From the NCBI GenBank assembly GCA_030411725.1, contig MU839835.1, forward strand, positions 496,001-560,000: a stretch of 64,000 nt of DNA, written 5' to 3'. The notes under the pieces were generated by a model. The model saw nothing but the letters and a program-made list of their open reading frames with translations, searched no databases and was not told the origin of the DNA. Shown piece by piece: positions 45,325-56,696 of this stretch. A program made the translations under genes and the position numbers. The stretch is from Echria macrotheca (lineage: Eukaryota; Ascomycota; Sordariomycetes; Sordariales; Schizotheciaceae). How positions within the stretch are numbered: position 1 is the first letter of the stretch; each line of letters starts with the position of its first letter.

Positions 45325-48300
45325 TCACAACTCCGGCGGCGCAGACTTAGATCCCTCGATACGCAAACCCATATCCGGGCCGGCACTGACCGCATGCTCT
45401 TCCAAAAGCTTCACCAGATTGACCATCCGGAAATGTCTCGCAAAGTCAATCGCCTTCCTCCGAAGCACGTTGGCCGCCTCAACGTTCGCTCCAAACTCCA
45501 ACAGAACCCTCACCACATCCTCATTCCCCAGGATGACAGCCTGGCTCAGACACGTCAGCCCGTACCCATCCTCGTCCTCGGTGCAGGCGCCCCGTTCCAG
45601 TAACAGCCGCACGACCTTCTCATCTCCATCATCGACAGCACGCCACAGGGGCGTGCGTCCATACGTATCCGCCGCCGACACCTGAGCGCCATGATCCAGG
45701 AGAATCTCGGCCACCTCGTAGTTGCCGTACCGAGCCGCCAGCGACAGCGGAGTATTGCCCTCGTTATCTCTGTCCTCCACGTTGGCATTCCGCTGCTGCA
45801 GCAACGTCTTTACAACGTCCTCGTTGCCAGCCATCGAAGCGAGAGAGAGCGCCGTGCGGCCATCCTCATCCCGGGCACGGATGTTCGCACCGTACTCGAG
45901 CAGAACCCGGACGGTATACAGACAGCCCCGTTCGGCCCCCCATAGCAACGGTGTCTTCCCGAGGTTATCCACCGCCTCGATATCGGCGCCCTGGTTGAGA
46001 AGCTCACGGCACGTGTCGGCGCGGTGGCCCACCAGGTGCAAGGGTGTCCAGTCGTTGGTGCTTCTGACATTCACGTCGGCGCCGTATTCCAACAGCAGAC
46101 GCACGAGCCCGTGTTTACCGCGCGCAACTGCCGTCAGCAGCGGATCTGCAATCCCTTCAATCTCGCTGTTGGGCTTGGCGTCTTCGAGAAGCATCACCAC
46201 GAGGTCCCACCGGTTGGCTTCCACTGCGCCTGGGAGGGCAGCTTGCGCGAGCACCGATCGTTCCTCGGGAGCTCCCAGGAGGAAGAGCTTCACAATATCT
46301 TCGTCACCGTTGCGGGCGGCAAGGGCTATCGGGGGCGTGCAGCCCGGCGGCAGCTTGCTGGCACCCCTCCCCAGGAGGAACTTGACCAGCCCCAGTTCTC
46401 TGTTTTCCGCCGCCCAGCAGAGCGCGGTCTGGGTGCCGATGCGGGTTTCTGGCGGGTAATCCACAAGAGAAAGTACGACAAGCCTTGCGTCGCCGTGCCG
46501 AGCAAGATACGAAGGGAGTGTTTCGTGGGCCGGGAACTCGAAGTCGTCTGGAACCGCCACATCGGTCCAGCGTCGGTTGTACTGGACCAAGTCCTCGTAC
46601 GGCAGACACTCTTCTTCGATCGTTCTCGCTTTCATTATCACCATGCTGTGGACTGCTTCTTCGCTGCCAGTGACCATCGCCGCGAGAATAGGAGCGACAT
46701 ATCGTTCTTTGCCCACCGCAAAAGGGTCCTCGTCTACACATAAGAGAAGATTCGCGCAGTTCCGCTCCGCCAGCAGGTAGACAAGACGCGTAGAATTTAC
46801 ATACCACTTCTTGGTCTCTTTCTGGAAAACATTTTGCCAGATAATCCAGTCTGGTAGTGTTTCCTTAAAGTGCTGGAGGAACGCCTCCTGCTTGATTCCG
46901 TACTCGGCAGCCATATCAGCGTAAAACAGGACATTCTGGACCGCGTGCTCAAGAAACGAAAGCCGCTTGCTTACGCTCTCACGGAGCTGATCGACTTCCT
47001 CTGGGTAGCTCTTGGCCACGAGTTCCCGGAGGCTGTCGTTGTTGACTTTGTCAAGATAATCGACGCAGCAATTCTTGAGAAGGTCATAGCTCAGGCCTAT
47101 GGCACGCCCATTCTCGACGTTGGCATCCGTTCCATTCCAAGAAATCAAAACATCAACTGGATCAGAAGAACTATCAGTTTCAAAATCGGCCATGAGCTCC
47201 CACACTCCGCCCCGTCCGAGGAAGTCTCCGACCGTCTGATGAATGAACTGCACCGACGGGGGTGTCTCGGTGATCTCAACAAGCCCGTTGGACGCATGTG
47301 TGATGTATCGGTAAATGTCGGGCATGGCTATACGATCCATGTCATAGGCCGCCGAGAACTCGGGCTCGATGCCGGCCTGAATAGCAACGTAGAGCTGAGC
47401 TGGGCTCAAAGGACAGTTGGCGAGATGCACCCATAACAGGCATAGGCGTACCTCTGCTCTGTTTCGAGACTTTTGGACCATGCTGCTAAAAAGTGCATCC
47501 AGGTCGGGACACCCGTCGATCTGCTGTTCAAGGTAGCCCACTTGGCCTCTGAGGTATGCTTCGTTCAGCATTCTCGTCGTCAGGACGGCCCAGATGAAGA
47601 GTCCAGATGCTTTCGCTTGGGCCTCTTCGTAGATTCTCTGTGCGAGTACTCCCTCGCCAATCCTCAGTTCACTGTCGAGGTACTTTGCAATGTCTTGACG
47701 GTGTTCCTCAAGATCATCTAGGACCAGCTGGCGTGCGTTTCCCCACCTTACATACGGGTAGTGCCTGCTCGAGAAGCAGGCCCGGAGAACAGGGCGCGAC
47801 GGTGTGTTCATCTGGGCCAACCTCTGGAAAGATGAGATGATCTGTCGCATTTCGTACTCGTCGCCCTCGTCCAAGGCGTCGATAAAGCATAACAGCGTCT
47901 CGTGCTCCAAACATTGCACCGCCGCCTCAAAGGCGATTTCTAGTGATGCCCAGTCCCATTTGTGACGGCCACCGGACAACTTGATGCTGGGTAGCTGGTA
48001 AACGGGATGAGTTGCGGGAAGCTTTTCGAGAAGCTGATGAAGAAGTGACCGATACATGCCGACGGCTGATTTCTCGAGATCTTTTCCATGGGCGTTGAAG
48101 AAGAAGGACAGCACGATCCTGCCGTCAATGGCTGATTCCTGGGCTTTGTGGAGTGCAAACTTCATGAGTGTTGACTTTCCCGTCCCCGGCTTCCCTTTCA
48201 GGATTAAGATGCCGAGATGTCGAGTAATCTCTTCGGGGTCAAGCCAGGCGACATAGTCAGAATTGCTCAGCAGCCACTCGCAGGTCTGGGGGTGCGCTCG

Positions 48301-49579
48301 CTTGATAGCAGACTTGCGGGCGTTGATCTTGCGGAACCGGAGGGAATCCAACAGGGCCTGTTTGGGTCGCTCAAGAGAGTCGGGAGGGACACCAATCTTA
48401 GAGCGAGCATACTTGGCGATCCTGAACACTGCCGCTTCGAGCTTCTCGTACTCGGGATCATTTTGCGACGAGAACTTGCACATCTGAGTGTGGCTCCGCG
48501 CCATGTGTTCCGCAATCTCGTTGAAAGGTAGGTCGAGACGAGAGGAGTCGTCCTCGACGGCCTGGGCACTAGACGTTAGCATTCTCGATCGTAATTGAGG
48601 GCGAAATCACCTGCCTTGGAGAGAATGAGGCGCAATTCCTTCCGGTCTTCTTGAAAGGAGTGTATCATCCACCCGTGCTCGAGGGCCATTTCGTTGAACG
48701 CACGTGTCAGATCGCGAGCAAGCTCGGAACGTGGCTTCAAGGCTTCTATAACTGCTAGGTTGAAGCCTTTTTTATCCGTCATTCCTAGAATTTTGAGGAG
48801 AAGGTCGAGGAGGCCACGAGGGTTGGCTCCGTAGTGCGGTGTTCCTAGGAATATAACACCTCTAGTGGACTGGAATATACTTTGTAGATGACTCTGGAGG
48901 CCTTGACACAACCTCGATCGTCTCAGGGCTTCCTTGGTCACAAGACCACCCATGCTATGTGCGATGAAGATGATGGGCCGTTCCGGGTCTTCGGTCTCTG
49001 CTCTGCGTTCTGCTTCCAGACGGACCAGAAAATTCCAGCCAAAATCCATGAGAGACTGGCCACCAGAGAGAAAGGCCAAGGGATCGGCGTCATAGCCGTA
49101 GGCGAGCACGCGGGCATCCGGTATCGAAAGGGGTAGCAAGTCGCGCGGCCAGTAAACTTCTCGTTTCCGTTTCTTGGGTGACGACTGTGTGCCGGGTTCC
49201 TGTTCGTTGGTTGACGCGATTTCGTCGCAATGGGAAAAGGTGCCGTAAGCATTGCCCTTCAGGCCATGAAGTATCACGATGCTGGTCTGTTAGCATCGTC
49301 TGTGGTATTTGGCGGCGAGACTCACTCGATATTTGGCTTTTCCGGTCTGTAGACCACAGTAATTCCCAAGTCTCTGACCTTGACAGGAGCGTTTTCTTGC
49401 ACGCTGACTAGGGAATTTTCTTCCCAATCGCCAGGAGTGTCTTCCCGCAGGGGAAGCTCCATGGTTAAACTGATCACTGGGCTGCTGAGCAAAGGTTCTG
49501 GCGGATGATGGGTTGATGGTACGCTGTGATGGCTGGAAGACGATCGCGCGTTGTGGCTATGGAGACTTAACGAGCTCAT
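45325..49579 (-). CDS. Alpha/beta-hydrolase - NACHT - ankyrin NOD-like receptor
   Basis: Large fungal NLR of about 1385 aa. Exons (minus): 49326-49579, 48615-49281 and 45325-48561. The N-terminal hydrolase domain starts at about residue 70, with DIVILHGLKG and the nucleophile elbow AHSMGG (Ser about 194), like SesB/PGAP1-type serine esterases of fungal NLRs. NACHT follows: Walker A GKPGTGKST about residue 430 and Walker B LLCFIDALDEGDE about 535. The FIHQTVGDFL motif is next, then roughly ten ankyrin repeats to the C-terminus (DGRTALSLASMAGNEDVVKTLL and similar). Intron 1 is normal. The second join keeps frame only with a GC-AG intron (GCAGGT donor at 48614, CAG at 48562); a GT donor two bases on gives the wrong phase. 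A downstream start (MELPLRED) is possible. Confidence 0.82.
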
Positions 49580-50910
49580 ATGGAGGTGGATGCGAGGTTC
49601 ATTTGGATGCTTTCCTAGGCCGACGCGTGATAGAACTCACCGCGTGCCTTGGAGATAGTCGCGTTGACCTCATATCGAAGGGTTCGACATAAGGCACCAA
49701 ACTATTCGCGACCTTGAGAGCCATGATGTCCAACATTGATACCTGATATGTCGGGACGCTTGAGGCAGGCTGACCCAGGGGTTTCCCCGGGGCATCCGGG
49801 AATTCCTCGCATTGCTTTCCAACTCGAAGTTTCTGTGGCTCAACCGAAGAAGACCCTTTGCACATGTGCCGTTCGAACTTCTTTCAGGAAGGCACGACCT
49901 TCCTCGAGAGACTCAGTGGGTGAACCCCCATTCCGACTCCATCTGCCCCTCCAAGGGAGATACTCGGGGATTCCTGGAGATCAAAGACACATCGACAAAG
50001 TCGACGTATCGGACAGGCCTGGAAGACATGCAGCCATCAATCCAACTTAACAGAGCCTTCTCCGGAATAGACGCTGACCTCGCCTCACACACCCACCCAT
50101 GCTCTCAGCCCATGGAATTCCAGCCCCAGAGCGAGGCCGGTTACTTCTCGTCCAGTCCAGTCCAGTCCACGACCAAACAACAGCTGCTGTGCATCGTATC
50201 AACGCGATACCCGACGTCCAGGTGGAGATCGGAAAATGCCGTTGTCAATCACAACCTTAACCAACCCCTCGACACTGCATCGCCGTGTCTCAGTCCAATG
50301 ACGTCGCGCAAACAGCCTCGTCGTTGTGCACAATTCTCAGCCAATCCAAGCCGGATCTTCGCGGTTGCGCGCACGCATTTGTGTGCAAATCACACGACTG
50401 ACAATTCCCAAATCCACCCTCTTCCAATCGCCTCGTTTCTGGCCGCCTGGACATCCACAAGACAGCAGCGAAGCAAGACCCCTCTTCGGGGCTTGCACAG
50501 CTACTTCCACGTCAACATGCAGTTCCATGGCCCCAGCAGGCGGCGCAAACGGATCACTTTCGACCCAATCAACGCTTCTCCCGCCACCGCGCACCAAGAC
50601 CGCCTTTTGATATTCGTCCGACCTTTCCTTTTTGTTTTGTTGACTTGCTGGCTCGTGGTCACAAGCCCCATTTTCTGTGCTGGCTGACGATCCGCCCGGT
50701 TTGTGTCACCTCGGTCTCTTCCTTTCTCTCCTTCTGCCTACAAACGGAGAATATGAATCAAGGCCCAACCCATGACCAGAGTAACCCAGCCCAACGTCCG
50801 TTCCTGCTTTTATAGATCTGCCAGATCCGATCTGTTTGCACCCTACGCCGTCGGAGAATTTGTCTGTTTCAACTACAACAAAAGAGCCGCAACAAAAAGT
50901 CCATCTTTCC
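49580..50910. other. Divergent region between NLR and CCCH-repeat gene
   Basis: 1.3 kb. A plus-strand open frame (49812-50687) and a minus-strand one (49599-49865) are present, but composition and lack of motifs argue against coding. CCAGT is repeated tandemly near 50150-50167. Promoters for both flanking genes are expected here. Confidence 0.45.
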
Positions 50911-51960
50911 ATGTCTTCGTGTGTTGTCCGAGAAGTGGCCTGGAGAGCTCCGGCGTGCGGTCTCCCAGCAGCATACCGACCCTCGGGCCGTACCCCCCTC
51001 TGCGAGCAACACCTCTGCCACTTTGGCCGGTCCGGCAGCTCCCGCGGGCCACGATGTCTCGAGGTCCCTCTCCGGCTGGTCTACAGCGTCCGGGACTCGG
51101 GCGGCCTGTTGCCAGACGACAGCGAGTCATTCTTCTGTCAAGATCACGACCAGTACGCCTGCCGGGCGGACCTCGATGACGGCACGCGGTGTCCGGAGGA
51201 GCGGCGGTCGGGTGTCGAGTACTGCCGTGCGCACGCCGAGTCGGTGTGCCGGGCAAAGACGAGGTCGGGAGCATGTCGATCGGTGGCCATGGAGAATGCC
51301 GACTATTGCTCCCAGCACCGGTGTGCAAATGGGTTAGGGGGTCGGGGGCCCGAGGGCCACTGCCGGAACCGCAGGACCGGAGTCTCGTCGTTTTGCGATG
51401 ATCACATCTGCATCTGGAGGGATAAGGAGGGCGTGAGGTGTGAGAAGCAGTCACCCCACGCCAAGGCGTGCTGCGCGAAGCATACGTGTACTCGATGTGA
51501 GTTTGGATCGGAAGATGCGACGACGCATTGTATTTACCACCTGTGTGCCTACGGGAGGCGGGGGAAGACGAGGGAGTGGCCTCCGTGTGAGGAGGCTGTT
51601 AACAAGGAAGGCTACTGCGGTCGTCACAGGAGAGAGAGGCGGGTTGAGGTGGAGGTGCTGCGGCCAAGGAGAATCGAGGCGGCGGTCGTTGGATATGGAC
51701 AGGACGTGCACGACGACGACAATACCGAGTACTACTCAGACCCCGACTATCGACCCGCCATAGCGATATCTCGAGTCCCGAAGACCAACAGGAGCGGGAG
51801 CAGCGGGCAGTTCATGAAGCGACTTGAATACCGGGGTGTCGTAGAACCGGACAGGGAGAGTATGGGAAGTGGTGGGAGCCGTAGCAGTCGGGACAGAAGG
51901 GCGTCGTTGTCCCAGCAGTGGGCGGTAAGGCCCTGGAGGCCCTGGACACCGCACTGCTAG
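50911..51960 (+). CDS. Cys/His-rich protein with eight tandem C-C-C-H modules (unknown family)
   Basis: Single exon, 349 aa from the ATG at 50911 (first residues MSSCVVREVAW); an in-frame ATG at 50836 would add a Ser/Thr/Lys leader. Residues 4 to about 245 contain eight consecutive modules C-x(2-13)-C-x(9-26)-C-x2-H. Module ends read CEQH, CQDH, CRAH, CSQH, CDDH, CAKH, CIYH and CGRH, usually followed by a Cys two or three residues on. The constant C-x2-H end and conserved ligand number suggest repeated zinc-binding knuckles. The remaining about 100 residues are acidic, then Ser/Arg-rich and disordered. No signal peptide or membrane helix. Divergent from the hydrolase-NACHT-ankyrin receptor. 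Function unknown. Confidence 0.7.
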   Translation: MSSCVVREVAWRAPACGLPAAYRPSGRTPLCEQHLCHFGRSGSSRGPRCLEVPLRLVYSVRDSGGLLPDDSESFFCQDHDQYACRADLDDGTRCPEERRSGVEYCRAHAESVCRAKTRSGACRSVAMENADYCSQHRCANGLGGRGPEGHCRNRRTGVSSFCDDHICIWRDKEGVRCEKQSPHAKACCAKHTCTRCEFGSEDATTHCIYHLCAYGRRGKTREWPPCEEAVNKEGYCGRHRRERRVEVEVLRPRRIEAAVVGYGQDVHDDDNTEYYSDPDYRPAIAISRVPKTNRSGSSGQFMKRLEYRGVVEPDRESMGSGGSRSSRDRRASLSQQWAVRPWRPWTPHC

Positions 51961-52951
51961 CGGTTGTTACCTGACTGTCAGCTGCTTGATCGAGGATGTG
52001 AAATAATTTGGGCGGCCATAGATTGATATCTACGCGAATGTAAGTCGACAGTTATGTTAATGGAATACATTGAAACAATTCGGAAGCTAGTGCTAGAATA
52101 AGCGTCCAGACCACAAGATGGCCTTCGCTACTCTCCTATACGCCTTTGAACGCGGGTCCGTCCTGGCAGTTGAACGAGTCGTCATCGTCATACAGCACCG
52201 GTCCAATGCTTGGAACATGCTCTGTTCTCCATCAACATCACCAGTATCGTTCGTCGCAAACTGTACTCCGTCGTTAGCATACTAAAGTGGCTGGGTTGTC
52301 CTGCGCAAAGCCAAGGTGGACGTTGGTTCGGAATCTCTTTGCCCGCGGCCAGCAATCATGGATCACGTAATGAAATAAATAATATGGATATGCAATGAAA
52401 GTTGGTGATGTGTCTTCAAGCCTGTCGTGACGCACTCGTCCCCTCTGTAGTGGCTGAGTGAGAAGATTCATTGCCGGCCTACTCGATCTCGGCGAGTCAA
52501 GCGCGTCCATTCAATCGGGGGGCTTATATCTCCGGGCAGTCGGCCTCTCCGACCACCGGTTTTAGCCACGTCATGGACCAAGTCTCCGGCGATTGTTCTA
52601 GGCGCACCGGGGGAACCATCAGCCCGGTATCTCCGCTAACAGCGGACCTTGGCGGCATTCGCATTCGCCAAGGCGTGCTGTTAAGGCCTGATGGTTAGGG
52701 CCAGGCACGCGGGGTCTGCGTATGCCAAAAGGCCTAACAAGTCGCCGAAGCGGGTCGGCGTTCGGGGGGCGACAAGAGCCCGGACGAATTTGCTTTAGTA
52801 GTGGCTTGCGCCTGCTGCGCTGCCTCGACGATTGCTGCATACAAAAACGGTTTCGTCGTGTCGCCATTCCCGTTCTTTTGATCCCACACGCTCCATTTCA
52901 TTCCCTACCGTCAAAAGATCAAATCTCGAAAACAAAAAAAGATCGCAATCC
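51961..52951. other. Intergenic, no gene seen
   Basis: 990 bp between the CCCH-repeat gene and the lipase gene. No motif or repeat of note. Confidence 0.5.
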
Positions 52952-54399
52952 ATGGCGGAATACAACGGTGGCACGACAGAGGCCGATCACCTCGTCGTAC
53001 TGGTGCACGGGGTAAGCATCCCTCCGACCGACCAAAATGGCGCGCGCGCAATTGGCTGACCTCTCCTTCGCAAAGTTATGGGGCAACCCGGAGCACATGG
53101 GCTCGATCGCCAAAAAGCTGCGCGAACAATACCCCCCCGATCAGGTGTACATCCTCGTGGCGAAGCGGAACAGCGGGTCTTTTACGTATGATGGCGTCGA
53201 GCTGGGCGGCGAGCGCGTGTGCGTCGAGATCGAGGAGGAGCTGGAATTGATAAAGAGCCGCGGCGGCAGGATCAACAAGCTCAGCGTCGTCGGGTACTCC
53301 CTGGGCGGCCTGGTCGCTCGGTATGCGATTGGCCTGTTGCATGCGCGGGGCGTGTTGGACGATCTCGAGTGCATGGTAAGGCTGTCCCGTCCTCGCACTT
53401 GCTCGGATTTTCACGGAGGCAGAGTCCGGCTAACATGGGATTCTGTAGAACTTCACGGCGTTTGCGAGCCCGTTCCTCGGCGTGCGCAGTCCGCTTCGCG
53501 GGTGGCGGAGTCAGCTGTTTAATGTTCTGGGGCCACGGACGCTGTCCATCTCGGGCAAGCAGCTGTTTGGACTCGACAAGTTCCGCGACACGGGCAAGCC
53601 GCTGATTGCGGTTCTGGCAGACCCCAAGTCGATCTTCATGTCGGGCCTGGCACGGTTCAAAAGACGCACGCTATACGCGAACGTCACGAACGACAGGAGC
53701 ACCCCCTACTTCACCAGCGCTATCGACAAGACGGACCCTTTTACAGATCTCTCCAAGATCAAGGCCAACTACGTCCGGGGATATGAGCCCGTGCTCCTCG
53801 ATCCTGAGAACCCGTTGGTTCCCATGACGCCTGGGCCGGAAAAGGAACCAGAAGGATTCGACCTGCGGGACTTTGTCGGGCGCCTACCAACCATCCTGAC
53901 GCTGTCGGTGGTTCTGCCGCTCGGCATCGTGGCGTTCCTGGCCAACGCGGTGGTGCAGACGGCACGGAGCTCGAAGCGGGTCAAGATGCACGAGAGCGGG
54001 CTTGCGGGGATTCCGGTCGAGCGGTTCCGGGTGAACCTGTGGATGAATGAGATAAGACAGGCAGTCGAGGGCGCATACGAGGACCTCGGAAGTGCGCAGC
54101 GGCAGGAGTATCTGGGTCAGTCGGCCGATAGCGATGGCGAGGAGACAGACAGCTCAGGCGAGCAGATCCTGGCGCTTGAGCGCAAGCAGACACACCCGGA
54201 CCAGCCGACGCTCGCCCTGGCGCCGTACCAGTTTTCGGCGATCCAGGCGCTGGACGAGCTTGGGTTTCGGAAGTATCGGGTGTGGATTCATGACCACGGG
54301 CACACGCATGCGGCCATCATTGTAAGGTCGGACAAAAAGGGGTTCGAGGAGGGGCATGTGGTGTTGAATCACTGGGTGAAGGACGAGTTTTTGATTTGA
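52952..54399 (+). CDS. Putative lipase/serine esterase, ROG1-like (DUF676)
   Basis: Exons 52952-53011, 53076-53375 and 53449-54399 (436 aa). The alpha/beta-hydrolase has an oxyanion segment VVLVHGLWGNPEH and nucleophile elbow GYSLGGLVARYA (Ser near residue 100). FASPFLGVRSPL, LYANVTNDRSTPYFTSAI and a C-terminal His-rich segment (YRVWIHDHGHTHAAIIVR, then GHVVLNHW) could supply the catalytic His. Hydrophobic residues about 240-265 (TILTLSVVLPLGIVAFLANAVV) probably anchor it to membrane or lipid droplets. This matches the yeast Rog1/YDL109C/YOR059C group, which act on lysophospholipids or monoacylglycerols. Substrate inferred. Confidence 0.9.
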
Positions 54400-54923
54400 T
54401 TGATGGACGGCGGCGTTGTGGGAGCGTAGGGATGTCGTGATACCCGGGTGGATGACTGTTGGAATTGTAATGAGCTTGTATTATAGATTTTTTAGAATCG
54501 TGGAACCATGAGTGTTGGACTGATTATGGTATTGACGATTGGGTTGGTCGTTCAAGGCATGAACTAGAGTATAACGTTTGGCTGAGTGTGCTGCATATGT
54601 CAGAGTATCAGAACCGTTTATTTGCGCCGTCCTAAAAAGTATCATCTCTACAGTGCTTCATGTCTGATGCTTCTTCATGCTCACGCTTTCCTCCCCAAAG
54701 CTGAAGACTAGCCTCCGGACACCCCCCCTCGATGTAACATTAACCCGACATCCAAGTCGGGACTAGCGCCGGCAGGCTAGCCGACCCGACCGGCTGGGTC
54801 AGCGCGCCACCGAGTGGTCCAAGCTCCTCACCGATTAACACGCCCCCGTGAAATCCGATTTCAGTCGCGTTCTTGAAAAAGGGGGTGAGGAAGAGAGAAC
54901 AGTTGATGTTCCCCAGACTCACG
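54400..54923. other. Intergenic, no gene seen
   Basis: About 520 bp holding the lipase 3' UTR and NTH1 promoter. Confidence 0.5.
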
Positions 54924-56696
54924 ATGCGCACCTCCCGGACTGCCAAGGGAACGTCCAAGTACTTTGATATTTCCTCACAGCCGTCTTCTTCGAGCACGGC
55001 GCCGTCCAGCTCCAGCCGCCGAGTCACCCGCTCCAGCTCCAACGCGCTCGCCGCCCGGTCCGCGTCCCAATCCGCCGTTCCCGATATCGAAGATGCCGTC
55101 GCGCCAGATGTGCCAACAACCGCCGGGACACGCGTCTTCGTCACCGCCGTCGGACAGCAGAAACGGAAGCGGACGACCACGATAACCTCCACCACGGGTA
55201 CATCCCCAGCCGCACGCAAAGTCAAGCTCGAACCAGCAGCAGCAGCAGTAGACTCGCCCTCCTCACCAACCCCCCAAGATGCGCCTCCTCCTCCTCCATC
55301 CAATAAGCCACGCCGGAAACCGGCACGCAAAGTCATCACCGGCAGCAACACGAGCGAAATCCTCCCGCCCACGAACTGGGAGGAAATGTACGCCCTCACC
55401 AAGGAGATGCGCCTCTCGGGGCCGGCCGCAAACGCCGCCGTCGACACAATGGGCTGCGAACGCCTCGCGCTGCCGACCGCCTCCCCGCGCGACCGCCGCT
55501 TCCACACGCTCATCGCGCTGATGCTCTCGAGCCAGACCAAGGACACGGTCAACGCGGTCGCGATGGCGCGCTTACAGACCGAATTGCCGCCCGCCCATCC
55601 GGACGCGCCGGCCGGTTTAAATCTCGAGAATATACTAGCTGTCGACGAGGCGGAACTGAATCGATTGATTTGGCAGGTTGGGTTTCATAATAACAAAGCC
55701 CGGTATGTATTTTGGTCGCTCCCCTCCCTTTCTTCGTAATTTCATGAACTAAACTCTGGGACAAATAGTTATATCAAACAAGCCGCCGTGATTCTCAGAG
55801 ACAAATACGAAGGGGACATCCCCCCGACCATCGAAGGCCTCATGTCGCTGCCGGGCGTCGGCCCCAAGATGGCATACCTCTGCATGGCCGCCGAGCACGG
55901 CTGGAACCGCGTCGAGGGGATCGGCGTGGATGTGCATGTGCACCGGATTACGAACCTATGGGGGTGGAATAGGACCAAGACGCCTGAGGAGACGCGGTTG
56001 GCGCTGCAGGGCTGGTTGCCGAAGGACAAGTGGAAGGAGATTAATTGGCTGCTTGTCGGGTTCGGGCAGAGTGTGTGTGTGCCTCTGCGGCCTAGGTGTG
56101 GGGAGTGTGAGTTGGGGTTGAGGGGGTTGTGTCCGGCGGCGGTGAGGGGGAAGGTTCTTGAGGGGCGGCGGAGGAGGGGAAGGGAGATGGAGGGGTTGGG
56201 CGGGGTGAAGGTGGAGGGGGTGGAGGTTGGGGTGGATGAGGATGAGGATGTGAAGGTGGAGGTGAAGGGGGAGGGGGTGGTCAAGGAGGAAGTTGAGGAT
56301 GAGGAGGAAGAGGAGGACGTCAAGGATGAAGACGATGTCAAGGAAGATGACGGTGTCAAGGAAGAAGAGGCGGCTGAGGAAGAGGAGACTGGCGAAGATG
56401 TCAAGCGCGAGGTCAAGCAGGAAGAAGTCAAGGAAGAGGACAACGATGTCATGGACGAAGATGCGGTCGAGGAAGAGGTGACTCGGGAAGTGGTCAAGCG
56501 TGAGGTCAAGCAAGAGGACGTCAAGGACGGAATGGTCACGAAGGAGGAGATCAAGAACGAGGACGGGGACGCGGTAATGAAGGAGGAGGAGGAGGTCAAA
56601 GACGAACCGAAAATAAAAATCGAGGCGAATACGGCGGTCAAAAAGGAGACGGTAGATGAACCGATCCCACGATCACGGCGCAGATCGAGGCGGTAA
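54924..56696 (+). CDS. NTH1: Endonuclease III homologue with SUMO-motif-rich tail
   Basis: Bifunctional DNA glycosylase/AP lyase of base-excision repair (nucleus and mitochondria). Exons 54924-55702 and 55769-56696 (568 aa). Start [14 protein letters not shown]; an upstream in-frame ATG at 54873 is less typical. The first about 140 residues are Ser/Pro/Lys-rich. The catalytic core (about 145-400) has [16 protein letters not shown], the helix-hairpin-helix [13 protein letters not shown] (catalytic Lys), [13 protein letters not shown] (catalytic Asp) and an iron-sulfur-type cysteine set C-x6-C-x2-C-x7-C ([11 protein letters not shown]). The last about 170 residues are an acidic Lys/Val/Glu repeat with about 16 psi-K-x-E motifs ([20 protein letters not shown]). 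Such a long repetitive tail is not part of the usual enzyme. Confidence 0.93.

Noticed and set aside
49812..50687. 291-residue open frame upstream of the CCCH-repeat gene
   Set aside because: Low-complexity His/Pro/Ser composition without domain signals, in a region expected to hold two promoters.
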